Origin: Streptomyces avermitilis MA-4680 = NBRC 14893
GTDB taxonomy: Bacteria > Actinomycetota > Actinomycetes > Streptomycetales > Streptomycetaceae
DNA: 64,000 bases
NCBI RefSeq assembly: GCF_000009765.2
Contig: NC_003155.5
Coordinates: 434,001-498,000 of the forward strand
Direction of reading: 5' to 3'
Below, piece after piece: positions 26,575-35,465 of this stretch (positions within the stretch are counted from its first letter, which is position 1; each line of letters opens with the position of its first letter). Under the pieces are notes generated by a model. That model ran no database searches. It saw only the letters and a list, made by a program, of their open reading frames with translations, and had not been told where the DNA came from. Both the position numbers and the translations under genes were made by a program.

Positions 26575-27251
26575 CCTCGTCCTTCCTCCCCGGCACCCCG
26601 GTCGTCCCCCGTGGCGCGATCGTGCTGCTGGACCCCGCCACCGGAGCCGTCCTGCGGGTGATCGCCCTGCAGTACAACCCCGACACGCTCACCCGCACCC
26701 TGCAGCCGCAGGGCGTCGGCGCGGAGGCCGGGGAGCGCAGTGAAGCCCTGCGGCTCAAGGGGCCCGCGCTCGAGACGGTGAAGGTGGATGTCGAGCTGAA
26801 CGCCACCGACCAACTGGAGGACCCCTCCGGTGCGGACGCGGACTCCGTGGCGCGGCACGGTCTGCTGCCGGTGCTGGCCGCGCTGGACCTGCTGGTCAAT
26901 CCGACGGCGCGGGCGCTGCTGGACCAGGACGCCGCGGCCCGCTCGGGGGCGTTCGAGATCGCGCCCGTGGAGGCGCCGCTGACGGTCTTCGTGTGGAGCC
27001 GGGACCGGGTGGTGCCGGTGCGGATCACGGAGTTCACGGTCACGGAGGAGGCGTTCGACTCCCAGCTGCACCCGATCCGGGCGAAGGTCTCCCTCGGCCT
27101 GCGCATCCTCACCGTCGACGACCTGGGCTTCGGCCACCGCGGCGGCGCCCTGTTCCTCGCCCATCAGCGGCGCCGCGAGCAGCTCGCGGCCCTGCACCGC
27201 TCGGCCCGCCCGGCCACGGCGGTCCTCGGCACGCCACCGGGAGGCGGCTGA
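26571..27251 (+). CDS. eCIS tube-domain baseplate protein (Cis7 N-terminal type)
   Basis: 226 residues. It carries the CIS tube domain typical of the first part of Afp7/Pvc7: RVIALQYNPDTLTRTLQPQ at residues about 24-42, VKVDVELNATDQLED, and VPVRITEFTVTEEAFDSQLHPIR, where a tube-like beta barrel ends. In Pvc7 this domain is fused to LysM; here LysM is a separate gene that follows with a TGATG overlap. The protein probably lies between tube and hub. The C-terminal tail (HQRRREQLAALHRS) is basic. The ATG is at 26571. Confidence 0.78.
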   Translation: MTSSFLPGTPVVPRGAIVLLDPATGAVLRVIALQYNPDTLTRTLQPQGVGAEAGERSEALRLKGPALETVKVDVELNATDQLEDPSGADADSVARHGLLPVLAALDLLVNPTARALLDQDAAARSGAFEIAPVEAPLTVFVWSRDRVVPVRITEFTVTEEAFDSQLHPIRAKVSLGLRILTVDDLGFGHRGGALFLAHQRRREQLAALHRSARPATAVLGTPPGGG

Positions 27252-27568
27252 TGTTCACCCCCGCGAGCCGCTACCACGGCGTCGAGGTCGCCCGGTACGA
27301 GCCGCCGGACGGCGGCGACCCGATTCCGTACGTCCGCCGCAGGCTGCTGCCCGACCCCGCCGGCCTCACACCGGCCGGGTTCCACACCGTGTCCGAGGGC
27401 GACCGGCTGGACCGGATCGCCGCGGCCGCGTTCGGGGACCCGGAGCTGTTCTGGCGGATCGCGGACGCCAACCCCGTACTGGATCCGCCCGAGTTGACCG
27501 ACCGCCCCGGCCGCCGGCTCCTGATCGCCCTGTCCGCCGCGGCCGCCGGGAGCACCCATGGCTTCTGA
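27251..27568 (+). CDS. LysM domain baseplate protein
   Basis: 105 residues, start overlapping the previous stop as TGATG. A LysM domain occupies about residues 38-95: FHTVSEGDRLDRIAAAAFGD, PELFWRIADANPVLDPPEL and RRLLIAL match the LysM core with its YxVxxGDxLxxIA pattern. Contractile systems place such a LysM protein at the hub, where it links tube and spike. It overlaps the hub gene by 11 bases, so all three are co-translated. Splitting from the tube domain distinguishes it from Photorhabdus Pvc7. Confidence 0.82.
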   Translation: MFTPASRYHGVEVARYEPPDGGDPIPYVRRRLLPDPAGLTPAGFHTVSEGDRLDRIAAAAFGDPELFWRIADANPVLDPPELTDRPGRRLLIALSAAAAGSTHGF

Positions 27569-28664
27569 GATGCTGCTGGCCCTGCGGCTCGGCCCGGTGC
27601 TCGCCGAGCCCGTGCCGCGCGAGGTCGCCGACGCCCTGCTGTCGGTCCAGGTCACCGAGGGAGTCGGCCGCTCCGGCGGCTTCCAGCTGGAGTTCGCGAC
27701 CGCCAAACGGTCCCTGCTGTTCGCCGAGTTGCTGCCGCAGGGCGCCCTGGACCCGCCCGCGCGGGCGCAGATCGTCCTGACCGTGCTCGGGAGGTCGACC
27801 GTGCTGATGGACGGTGTCGTCACCCGCCACGAGGTCGCCCCGTCCGCCGAACCGGGCCAGGCGAAGCTGACCCTCACCGGCGAGGACGTCTCCCGGATGA
27901 TGGACGTGGTCGACTTCAGCGGCGTCAAGTACCCCGGCCTGCCCCCGGAGGAACGGGTCGCGGTGATCGTCGCCAAGTACACGGCGTACGGGCTGGTCCC
28001 GGCGATCGTGCCGAGTGTGTTCATGGTGGCGCCCAATCCGCTCCAGGCGGTGCCCAGTCACCAGGGCACCGACCTCGCCTACGTCAGACAGCTGGCCGCG
28101 CAGGCCGGTTACCAGTTCTTCGTGGCGCCCGGGCCCCTGCCGGGCGTGAACATCGCCCACTGGGAACCGCCCAACAAGCTGGGCCTGCCGCAGGAGCCGC
28201 TGCTGGTGAACTGCGACGCGGCGAGCAACGTCGAGAGCCTCTCGTTCTCCTTCGACGGCTTCTCCGCCACCCAGTACGTCGTGCTGATCCAGAACCCGGA
28301 GACCAAGTTCCCCGTCCCGGTGCCCGTCCCCGACGTCAGTCCGCTCTCCCCGCCCATGGGCCGTCGCCGTCCGCTGCCGCTGAAGGTGCAACCGATCCAC
28401 GGCCTTGCCAAACTGACCCCGCCGCAGGCCGCGGGAGTGGCCCTCGCCCGGGCCGCGGACAGCTTCGAGGTCATCTCCGGGCAGGGCAGCCTCGACGTGC
28501 TGCGCTACGGGCAGCCGTTGCGCGCCCGGCGTCCGGTACCGGTACACGGCGCGGGCGCGGCGTACGACGGGACGTACTACGTCAGAAGCGTCACGCACTC
28601 CATCAAACGCGGCGCCTACACCCAGCAGTTCACCCTGACCCGCAACGCCTTCGGGCCGCTGTGA
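27558..28664 (+). CDS. eCIS hub protein, phage late control gpD/VgrG N-terminal type
   Basis: 368 residues, homologous in pattern to T4 gp27/VgrG N-terminal and phage late control gene D proteins, which form the trimeric hub under the tube. The sequence has the barrel-forming segments VEVTEG-like LLSVQVTEGVGRSGGFQLEF, RQLAAQAGYQFFVAPGPLP, and QYVVLIQNPETKFPVPVP in order, and the C-terminal VRSVTHSIKRGAYTQQFTLTRNAFGP that ends many gpD proteins. The spike module of VgrG is absent and is supplied by the separate downstream gene at 28705. Start ATG 27558 lies inside the LysM gene. Confidence 0.85.
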   Translation: MASEMLLALRLGPVLAEPVPREVADALLSVQVTEGVGRSGGFQLEFATAKRSLLFAELLPQGALDPPARAQIVLTVLGRSTVLMDGVVTRHEVAPSAEPGQAKLTLTGEDVSRMMDVVDFSGVKYPGLPPEERVAVIVAKYTAYGLVPAIVPSVFMVAPNPLQAVPSHQGTDLAYVRQLAAQAGYQFFVAPGPLPGVNIAHWEPPNKLGLPQEPLLVNCDAASNVESLSFSFDGFSATQYVVLIQNPETKFPVPVPVPDVSPLSPPMGRRRPLPLKVQPIHGLAKLTPPQAAGVALARAADSFEVISGQGSLDVLRYGQPLRARRPVPVHGAGAAYDGTYYVRSVTHSIKRGAYTQQFTLTRNAFGPL

Positions 28665-28704
28665 GCCGGACGACCGAGGACACCGCGCGAGGAGACCAGA
28701 CGTC

Positions 28705-29295
28705 ATGACGAACATGGACGACATCGGCTACGTGGAGTCGCCGGGCTTCTTCAGCCCCGCGCAGCGCGAGGACGCCGAGCCGCCGGGCGCGCGGCGCTTC
28801 TACGGCAAGTACCGGGGCTCGGTGGTCAACAACGTCGATCCGCTGGGCACGGGCCGACTGCTGGTGAGCGTGCCGGACGTGTTCGGGCTGTTCCCGACCA
28901 GCTGGGCGATGCCGTGCGTGCCACTCGGCGGGCTGCAGTCCGGGATGTTCGTGAGGCCGCCCCAACAGGCCGGGGTGTGGGTGGAGTTCGAGGGCGGTAA
29001 CCCCGACCACCCGATCTGGACGGGCTTCTTCTGGGGCGGCCGCGCCGAGACCCCGGCCACGGCCGGCACGCTCGTCCCCGGCTCCCCGGTCTTCCTCGTG
29101 GAGACCTCGGGCAAGAGCAAGATCGCCGTCAGCGACTCGCCCGTCACGCCGATGAAGGGCGGCGGGGTACTGCTGCAGTCGCCGTCCGCGTCGATCACCG
29201 TGGACAGCGCGGGCGTGACCATCACGGCGGCCAACATCAGCCTGAACGGCCTGGTCGACATCAACAACGGCGCGCTCGTCGTGAAGACGGCGTGA
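28705..29295 (+). CDS. eCIS spike protein, baseplate assembly gpV/gp5-OB type
   Basis: 196 residues. An OB-fold gpV-like region spans about residues 33-120: FYGKYRGSVVNNVDPLGTGR, LLVSVPDVFG, and VWVEFEGGNPDHPIWTGFFWG, the latter a hallmark of gpV and VgrG OB domains. The C-terminal part (SASITVDSAGVTITAANISL) is a short beta-helical needle. Trimers would form the central spike below the hub. An RBS-like GCGAGGAG precedes the ATG at 28705. The gene lies 40 bp after the hub gene, one of the few gaps in the operon. Confidence 0.86.
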   Translation: MTNMDDIGYVESPGFFSPAQREDAEPPGARRFYGKYRGSVVNNVDPLGTGRLLVSVPDVFGLFPTSWAMPCVPLGGLQSGMFVRPPQQAGVWVEFEGGNPDHPIWTGFFWGGRAETPATAGTLVPGSPVFLVETSGKSKIAVSDSPVTPMKGGGVLLQSPSASITVDSAGVTITAANISLNGLVDINNGALVVKTA

Positions 29296-29305
29296 GGAGT
29301 CCGCC

Positions 29306-29653
29306 ATGCCGGGATTCGCCCTCACCACCGCCGCCGCGCTGACCTGCGCCCACCAGGGCCAACTCACCCTGACACCCGGTCAGCAGCAGGTGCTGGCCGG
29401 GGGCGCGCCGGTGGTGACGACGGCCGACGTGAACGTGGTCGCTCCTTCCTGTGTCCTGTCCTCGTCGACGCCGCCGACGCCCTGTGTGAAGGTCGACTTC
29501 TCCCTGGCCGCCTCGACCCGCGTCTTCGTGCAGGGCCGCCCCCTCGTGGTACAGCCCGCCGGACCGGGCACGGGGCTGGGGCTGTCCGCCGCCCAGGTGT
29601 CGCAGGGGCCACCCGTGGTGTCGACCGTCCAGCAGCGGGTGGTGGCCGCGTGA
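29306..29653 (+). CDS. PAAR-like spike tip protein (Cis10-like)
   Basis: 115 residues with the small PAAR-like fold usually at the tip of eCIS spikes: GFALTTAAALTCAHQGQLTL at the start, the Cys and His of which could bind a metal, and later VVAPSCVLSSSTPPTPCVKV and FVQGRPLVV. The order spike-tip-gp25 is usual for contractile systems. The ATG at 29306 follows GAGGAG with 5 bases. Its stop overlaps the GTG start of the gp25-like gene. Whether it binds Zn or Fe cannot be seen. Confidence 0.8.
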   Translation: MPGFALTTAAALTCAHQGQLTLTPGQQQVLAGGAPVVTTADVNVVAPSCVLSSSTPPTPCVKVDFSLAASTRVFVQGRPLVVQPAGPGTGLGLSAAQVSQGPPVVSTVQQRVVAA

Positions 29654-30039
29654 GCGCGCACCCGGACTACGCGAGGACGCATCTGGACTTCCCCTTCCAC
29701 GTCGACGCGCGTGGCCGGTCGGCCGGCACGAGCGACGAGGGCCATGTCCGTGACCTGATCGAGCAGTTGCTATTCACCGTGCCGGGCGAGCGCGTGAACC
29801 GGCCGGACTTCGGTTCCGGGGTGCTGCAGTTGGTGTTCGCGCCGGGCGGCCAGGAGCTGGCCGGTGCGGTGGAGTACTCCCTCCAGGCCTCGCTGCAGCG
29901 CTGGTTGACCGATGTGATCCAGGTCGAGCGGGTCGAGGTGGAGGCCGAGGAGGCGGAGCTGCGGATCACCGTCGGCTATGTGCTGCTCGCGACGGGCGAG
30001 CCGGGCACGGCCGTGGTGGAACGGGGGACGGGACCATGA
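29650..30039 (+). CDS. gp25-like baseplate wedge protein (Cis9-like)
   Basis: 129 residues of the GPW/gp25 family, the wedge protein that nucleates sheath assembly. The family core EQLLFTVPGERVNRPDFGSGV is present as VHRDLIEQLL-type sequence near residues 33-60 (GERVNRPDFG is nearly invariant in the family), followed by LQRWLTDVIQVERVEVEAEE and LRITVGYVLLATGE. GTG start at 29650 overlaps the tip gene, and its stop overlaps the next ATG, so the wedge genes are coupled. Confidence 0.9.
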   Translation: MSAHPDYARTHLDFPFHVDARGRSAGTSDEGHVRDLIEQLLFTVPGERVNRPDFGSGVLQLVFAPGGQELAGAVEYSLQASLQRWLTDVIQVERVEVEAEEAELRITVGYVLLATGEPGTAVVERGTGP

Positions 30040-32855
30040 CCGGCGTACCCGATACGCGCCCTTGTCTGCCGGGTGAGCGGGCGGACCGGACCCGGGAGAG
30101 CGGGCTCGGCGCGGTCGTCGCCGTGGATGTCGACGCGCCCGGCCGCACCCTGCGTGTGCTGCTCCTCGGCGCGGCGCCCGATCCAGTGCCCGGTGCCGAG
30201 TGCGTCCGGATCGAGGGGCCGGGACGCGCGGTGCGCGCCGTGTCCGTACGGGTGGAGGGCTCGCCGCCGCCGACCCGGCGGGCCACGCTGCTCGTCACCG
30301 TGGACCGTCTCGGCGACCGCTCCCCGTACACGCTCCGCCTGGTCGATCCAGACCGGCCCGGCGCCCCGTTCCCCGGCTTCGATCCGCGGCACAGCGGCGC
30401 GGAGTTCACCTTCACCGCCGACTGCGCCGAGGAGGCCGACTGTGCTGCTGTGGCCGACTCCCCGGTACCGGCCACGCCCGTGCCCGCCCTGGACTACCTG
30501 GTCAAGGACTACGCGAGCTTCCGCCGCCTGATCCTCGACCGGCTCTCCCTCGTCTCGCCCGCCTGGGCCGACCGGGAGGTCCCGGACCTCGGCATCACCC
30601 TCGTCGAGCTCCTCGCCTACGTCGGCGACCAGCTCTCCTACCGGCAGGACGCGGTCGCGACCGAGGCGTACCTGCACACCGCGCGCCTGCGCACCTCGGT
30701 CCGACGCCATCTGCGGCTGGTCGACCACCGTCTGCACGAGGGCTGCAACGCCCGTACCTGGGTGCATCTGGCGGCCGAGGAGCCCGCGGTGCTGCGCGCC
30801 GGGACGTACTGGTTCGCCACCGCGCTGCCCGGCGTCCGCCCGCTCGTCTCCGAGGCCCAACTGCGCGGCGCCACCACATACTTCGAGCGGTATGAGCCCG
30901 TGGTCGCCGCCGATCTGGTGCTGCGCCCGGCGCACAACGAGATCCGGCTGTGGACGTGGGACGGCGAGGAGTGCCGCCTGCCCGCCGGGACGACGTCCGC
31001 GACCCTGGTCGACCCGGGCACCGGCAAGGAGCGCGAGCTGGAGCTGGCGCCCGGCGACGTCCTGGTCCTGGAGGAGGTACGCGGCCCGGTCACCGGCGTT
31101 CCCGGCGACGCCGACCCGCGCCACCGGCAGGCGGTGCGGCTGACGGACGTGGAGGAGATCACGGACCCGGTGCGCGGGCAGCGGCTGCTGCGCGTGGTCT
31201 GGGCCGAGGAGGACGCGTTGGCCTTCCCGCTGTGCCTGGCCACCGTGGGCGGCGAGCGGTGCTGTCTGTTCGAGGACGTCAGTGTGGCCCGCGGCAACAT
31301 CGTGCTGGTCGACCAGGGCAGCAGCGGCACGCCTCCCCTCCGTCTCACCGCGCCCACCACGGCCACGGGCCCGGCGTCCTGCGATGACCTGGGCCGACCT
31401 CGGCCGCGGACCGAGGCGCCCCTGCGATGGCTGCCCCGCCTGGACACCGGTCCGCTCACCCGGCGCTCGCCCCACCCCGACCCGGCGCGCACGGCGGCCG
31501 CGCAGGTGCGGGCGCTGGAGGGGATCCCCGCGCGGGCGGCGGAGGCCGTCGCGGACATGTACCGGCGGGCGAGCGCTCCGCCAACGGATGCCGACCTCGC
31601 CCTGGCCCGCACCCTGTGGGGTGCGCGGGCGGTGGCCGACGCCGGGCTGGAGACGGCGCGCGACGCCGCGCAGCGGAGGGCGGCGCTCACCCTGCTGCGC
31701 GCCCGATCGGCCGCCCTGCTGGCCCGACGCACCGCACGCCTGACCCGGCTCGCCGCACGCGCCCGCGCCGGCGTCCCCCTCGACACCGACACCGCCGCCG
31801 AAGTGGCCGCGGGCTGGGGCCCCGTCCTGGCCGCCGGGCTCGACCCGGGCGACCCACGCGTCGCGGGGCCGGCATCGGCCGCGCTCGTCCAGGATCCGCG
31901 GGCCGCGCTCCCCCAGTTGACGTTGACGTCGGCGGGCGAGCACTGGGAGGTGCGGGCCGACCTGCTCGACAGCGACAGCGACGACCCGCACGTCGTGGTC
32001 GAGGCCGAGGACGACGGCACGGCCCGACTGCGGTTCGGCGACGGGCAGTTGGGGCGGGCGGTGACCGGCGGGCAGGAGTTCCTGGCCGCCGTGCGCGTCG
32101 GCAACGGGCCTGCGGGCATCGCCGGTTCGGGCACGGTGGTGCATGTGGTGGTGAGCGCGCCGACCGACGCACGCGTCACCGCCGTACGCAATCCGCTGCC
32201 CGCCACGGGTGGTACGGCGCCCGAACCTGTCGCCGACGCACGGCTGTTCGGCCCTACGCAGTACCGGCACCGGCTGGAGCGGGCGGTCACCGCCGACGAC
32301 TACAGCGCGCTGGCGGGCGAGCCGGCCGGGGTGCAGCGGGCGGCCACCGACCTTGCGTGGAACGGGAGTTGGTACGAGGCGGACGTGGCGGTCGACGCGC
32401 TGGGCCGTGTCGATCCCCCGGCGGCGCTGCTGGACGCCGTGCGCGACCGTCTCGAACGTGGTCGGCGGATCGGGCACGACCTGCGGGTGGACGCGCCGCG
32501 CACGGTCGCCGTGGAGGTACGGCTGCAGCTGTGCCTCGCGCCGGACGCGCGCCGGGCCGCCGTGGAGCGGGCGGTACGCGCCCGGCTCGGCAACGGAGTC
32601 GGGGGCCTGTTCCACCCCGACCGGCTGACCTTCGACAGCGACCTGTACCCGGGCCGGCTGGTCGCCGAGGCGATGGCGGTGCCGGGCGTGGTGGCGGCCG
32701 CGGTGGAGCGGCTGGGCCGCGCCGAGGCGCCTCTGCCGCTCGTGCCGGACGACGGGGTGCTGGCCTTCGGGCCGCTGGAGATCCCGGCGGGCGGCGCGGA
32801 TCCCTCGGGCCCCGGCGCCGGGGTGTTGTGGATCGATCTGGCGGGAGGACGGTGA
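30036..32855 (+). CDS. Large baseplate assembly protein (Cis11-like, baseplate J type)
   Basis: 939 residues, an ATGA overlap from gp25. Residues about 1-110 are a beta-rich N-terminal domain. From about 150 the baseplate signature begins (LVKDYASFRRLILDRLSLVS, ITLVELLAYVGDQLSYRQDAVA), then the baseplate J-like body with LRFGDGQLGRAVTGGQEFLA and GNGPAGIAGSG near 660-690 and a terminal part TADDYSALAGEPAGVQRAA. These match the large gp6-like wedge proteins (TIGR-type putative baseplate assembly proteins). It would form the baseplate ring with the next protein. The long antisense frame over this gene and its neighbour is a shadow. Confidence 0.88.
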   Translation: MTGVPDTRPCLPGERADRTRESGLGAVVAVDVDAPGRTLRVLLLGAAPDPVPGAECVRIEGPGRAVRAVSVRVEGSPPPTRRATLLVTVDRLGDRSPYTLRLVDPDRPGAPFPGFDPRHSGAEFTFTADCAEEADCAAVADSPVPATPVPALDYLVKDYASFRRLILDRLSLVSPAWADREVPDLGITLVELLAYVGDQLSYRQDAVATEAYLHTARLRTSVRRHLRLVDHRLHEGCNARTWVHLAAEEPAVLRAGTYWFATALPGVRPLVSEAQLRGATTYFERYEPVVAADLVLRPAHNEIRLWTWDGEECRLPAGTTSATLVDPGTGKERELELAPGDVLVLEEVRGPVTGVPGDADPRHRQAVRLTDVEEITDPVRGQRLLRVVWAEEDALAFPLCLATVGGERCCLFEDVSVARGNIVLVDQGSSGTPPLRLTAPTTATGPASCDDLGRPRPRTEAPLRWLPRLDTGPLTRRSPHPDPARTAAAQVRALEGIPARAAEAVADMYRRASAPPTDADLALARTLWGARAVADAGLETARDAAQRRAALTLLRARSAALLARRTARLTRLAARARAGVPLDTDTAAEVAAGWGPVLAAGLDPGDPRVAGPASAALVQDPRAALPQLTLTSAGEHWEVRADLLDSDSDDPHVVVEAEDDGTARLRFGDGQLGRAVTGGQEFLAAVRVGNGPAGIAGSGTVVHVVVSAPTDARVTAVRNPLPATGGTAPEPVADARLFGPTQYRHRLERAVTADDYSALAGEPAGVQRAATDLAWNGSWYEADVAVDALGRVDPPAALLDAVRDRLERGRRIGHDLRVDAPRTVAVEVRLQLCLAPDARRAAVERAVRARLGNGVGGLFHPDRLTFDSDLYPGRLVAEAMAVPGVVAAAVERLGRAEAPLPLVPDDGVLAFGPLEIPAGGADPSGPGAGVLWIDLAGGR

Positions 32856-32861
32856 ACGCCC

Positions 32862-35465
32862 ATGTGCGCCACGGGTGAGGGCAGTTGCTGCTGCACGACC
32901 GGGGCCGGGACCCCGCTGCCGACGGACAACCCGCCCGGCGCCGCGCGGTTGCGCGCCCGGGCCGGCACCCACGCCACGTTCCTCGCGTCGATGACCAGGG
33001 CCCTGTCCGGCTCCGCGCACCCCGAACTGGCCGAGCTCAGCACCCGGGACCCCGCCGACCCCGCGCTGGCCCTGCTGGACGCGTGGGCCTGCGTCGGTGA
33101 CGTCCTGACCTTCTATCAGGAGCGCATCGCCGACGAGGGCTACCTCGGGACCGCCACCGAACGCCGGTCGCTGGTGGAGCTGGGCCGCCTGGTCGGGTAC
33201 CGGCCGCGGCCGGGCCTGGCGGCGGACGGGTGGCTCGCCTACACCCTGGATCCGGACCCGGCCGACGTGGAGGTCACGGTCCCCGCCGGGTCGCAGGTGC
33301 AGAGCGTGCCGGATCCGGGGGCACAGCCCGTGGTGTTCGAGACGGCGGAGGATCTGGTGGCGCGGCCTTCGTGGGGCGCGCTTCGGGTGCGGACTCGGCG
33401 GCCGATGCCGATGACACGCGAGTGCGCGCTGGGACTGCGGGTCGTGTACGTGGACGGGGTGAGCGCGGGGGTCGCCCCGAACGACCGGCTGCTGTTCCAC
33501 TTCGACGACGGCAAGCTGCCCACGTTGCGGATCGTGGAGTCCGTTCACGCCGACGCCCTGGCGGGCACGACAGCCGTCGCTCTGGTGCGGATCTCCGACA
33601 AGTTCGAGAAGGCGTGCCGGGAGACCGTCGGGAGGACGGGGAGGGCCGCGTTCGTACGGCTCGACGTGCTGCGGGTCAGGGCGGCGCCGTTCGGTACCGC
33701 CGCGCCGCAGAAACTGAAGTCCACCGGCGAGGTGGGAGCCACCGCCGCGGCGGTCCCGGAGTTCGAGGAATGGCCGTTGGACCCCGCCCTCTACACAGTG
33801 GGGACGAAACCCGAGGAGGAAAGGCGCCGGCTCTGGCTGGACGGGGACCATCCGCGGATCCTGCGGGGCAGCTGGATCGTCATCGAGTCGGCTGACGGCT
33901 GGGGGACGCCGTTCCAGGCCACCGACGTCCGCAGCCGCGGCCTCGCGCACTACGGCATCACGGGCAAGGTCACCGTCCTCGACCTGCCGACGACGTGGTA
34001 CGACAACCCGGCTGACGGCACCCCGTTGCTGAGCCTGCACAGGGGCCTCACCGTCCACGCCCAGGCCGAGCCCCTCACCCTCGCCGACGGCCCCTTCACC
34101 GACGGGCTCACGGGATCCGCCGTCGACCTGGACCGGGTGATCACCGCCCCGCCCCCGTCCCGCACCGTCCTCATCAGCGGCGCCCCCGTCGACGGCGGCG
34201 CGCCCGCCGGCGAGGTCGCCCACGTCCTGGCCACCCACACGGTCACCGACCCCAACCGGCCGGGGGCGACCCCGTACACCGTCCTCGAACTGGCCGCCGG
34301 GCTGCGCCACACCTACCGCCGCGACACGGTCACCGTGTGGGGCAACGCCGTACGCGCCACCCACGGCGAGACCAGGGAGGAGCCGGCGCTCGGCAGCGGC
34401 GACGCGTCCCGGCCGGGCCAGACCTTTACCCTGGCCGCGCATCCGCTCACCCACGTGGCGGCCCCCGCTGCCGACGGAGGACAGGCCGAACTCACCGTCA
34501 GGGTCGGCGAGTCGGCGTGGTCCGAGACGGACGAGATCGCCCACGCCGCCCCCGCCGAGCACGCCTACGAACTCCGTGCGGACGACACCGGCACCGCCAC
34601 CGTCACCTTCGGGGACGGCCGTCGCGGGTCCCGGCTGCCCACCGGCACGGCCAACATCGCCGCCCGCTACCGGGTCGGCCTCGGGCGCGCGGGCAACCTG
34701 CGGGCCGGGCAGTTGAGCCAGTTGCGCGCCAAGCCCCTCGGGATCGACGCCGTCGTCAATCCGCTGTCCACCGGCGGCGGCACCGACGCCGACACCGACG
34801 CCGCGCTGCGCGGCCGGGCGCCGCTGCCGACGCTGGCCATGGACCGCCTCGTCGGCCTGCGTGACTACGCCGACTTCACGCTGGCCCGGGCCGGTATCGG
34901 CCGGGCGGCCGCCGCCCGGCTGACCGTCGGCGGCCGCGAACTCGTGCACGTCACCGTGGCCGGTGTCGACGACGCCGAACTCGACCCGGACACGGCCGTC
35001 GTCACCTCCCTGCTGGCCGCGTTCCGCCGCTACGGCGACCCGGGCGTGCCGGCCGCCGTCGCGCCCCGCACCCGTTGGAACCTCGTCCTCCAGGCCCGGA
35101 TCGGCATCGCCCCCGACCGTTCCGCCGTCCTGCTGGAGCCGCGCGTCCGGGCGGAGTTCGAGCGTGTCTTCGCCTTCGGCGCACGGGAGTTGGGCCGGAG
35201 CGCGTACGTGGCGGAGGCCGTGGCCGCGCTTCAGGGGGTGCCGGGGGTGGTCTTCGTGGACGTACGGCGTTTCGGTGCGACTCTCGGGACGACACCCGCC
35301 GACGCGGCCGAGGTCACGGGGGTCGCGCAGCGTGTCCTGGCGCGGCCGGCCCGCGTCGAGTTCGGAGCAGCGCCGCCGACGGAGGTCGTCCGTCCCGCGG
35401 ATCTCGTCGTCGCCGCACCGGGCCTCCCTGGCTTCGTCGTACTGAACCTGGAGGTGGCCCGATGA
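32862..35465 (+). CDS. Second large baseplate assembly protein (Cis12-like)
   Basis: 867 residues, related in layout to the preceding protein: DAWACVGDVLTFYQERIADE near residue 70, LGRLVGYRPRPGLAADGWLA, and VTFGDGRRGSRLPTGTANI about 585-605. The C-terminal half has the gp6-like VNPLSTGGGTDADTDAALRG and RYGDPGVPAAVAP segments. An unusual N-terminal GEGSCCCTTGAGT contains three consecutive cysteines, perhaps binding metal. The ATG at 32862 is supported by AGGACGG upstream; GTG 32852 is a close alternative. It overlaps the next gene by ATGA and is a wedge component with the 939-residue protein. Confidence 0.86.
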   Translation: MCATGEGSCCCTTGAGTPLPTDNPPGAARLRARAGTHATFLASMTRALSGSAHPELAELSTRDPADPALALLDAWACVGDVLTFYQERIADEGYLGTATERRSLVELGRLVGYRPRPGLAADGWLAYTLDPDPADVEVTVPAGSQVQSVPDPGAQPVVFETAEDLVARPSWGALRVRTRRPMPMTRECALGLRVVYVDGVSAGVAPNDRLLFHFDDGKLPTLRIVESVHADALAGTTAVALVRISDKFEKACRETVGRTGRAAFVRLDVLRVRAAPFGTAAPQKLKSTGEVGATAAAVPEFEEWPLDPALYTVGTKPEEERRRLWLDGDHPRILRGSWIVIESADGWGTPFQATDVRSRGLAHYGITGKVTVLDLPTTWYDNPADGTPLLSLHRGLTVHAQAEPLTLADGPFTDGLTGSAVDLDRVITAPPPSRTVLISGAPVDGGAPAGEVAHVLATHTVTDPNRPGATPYTVLELAAGLRHTYRRDTVTVWGNAVRATHGETREEPALGSGDASRPGQTFTLAAHPLTHVAAPAADGGQAELTVRVGESAWSETDEIAHAAPAEHAYELRADDTGTATVTFGDGRRGSRLPTGTANIAARYRVGLGRAGNLRAGQLSQLRAKPLGIDAVVNPLSTGGGTDADTDAALRGRAPLPTLAMDRLVGLRDYADFTLARAGIGRAAAARLTVGGRELVHVTVAGVDDAELDPDTAVVTSLLAAFRRYGDPGVPAAVAPRTRWNLVLQARIGIAPDRSAVLLEPRVRAEFERVFAFGARELGRSAYVAEAVAALQGVPGVVFVDVRRFGATLGTTPADAAEVTGVAQRVLARPARVEFGAAPPTEVVRPADLVVAAPGLPGFVVLNLEVAR

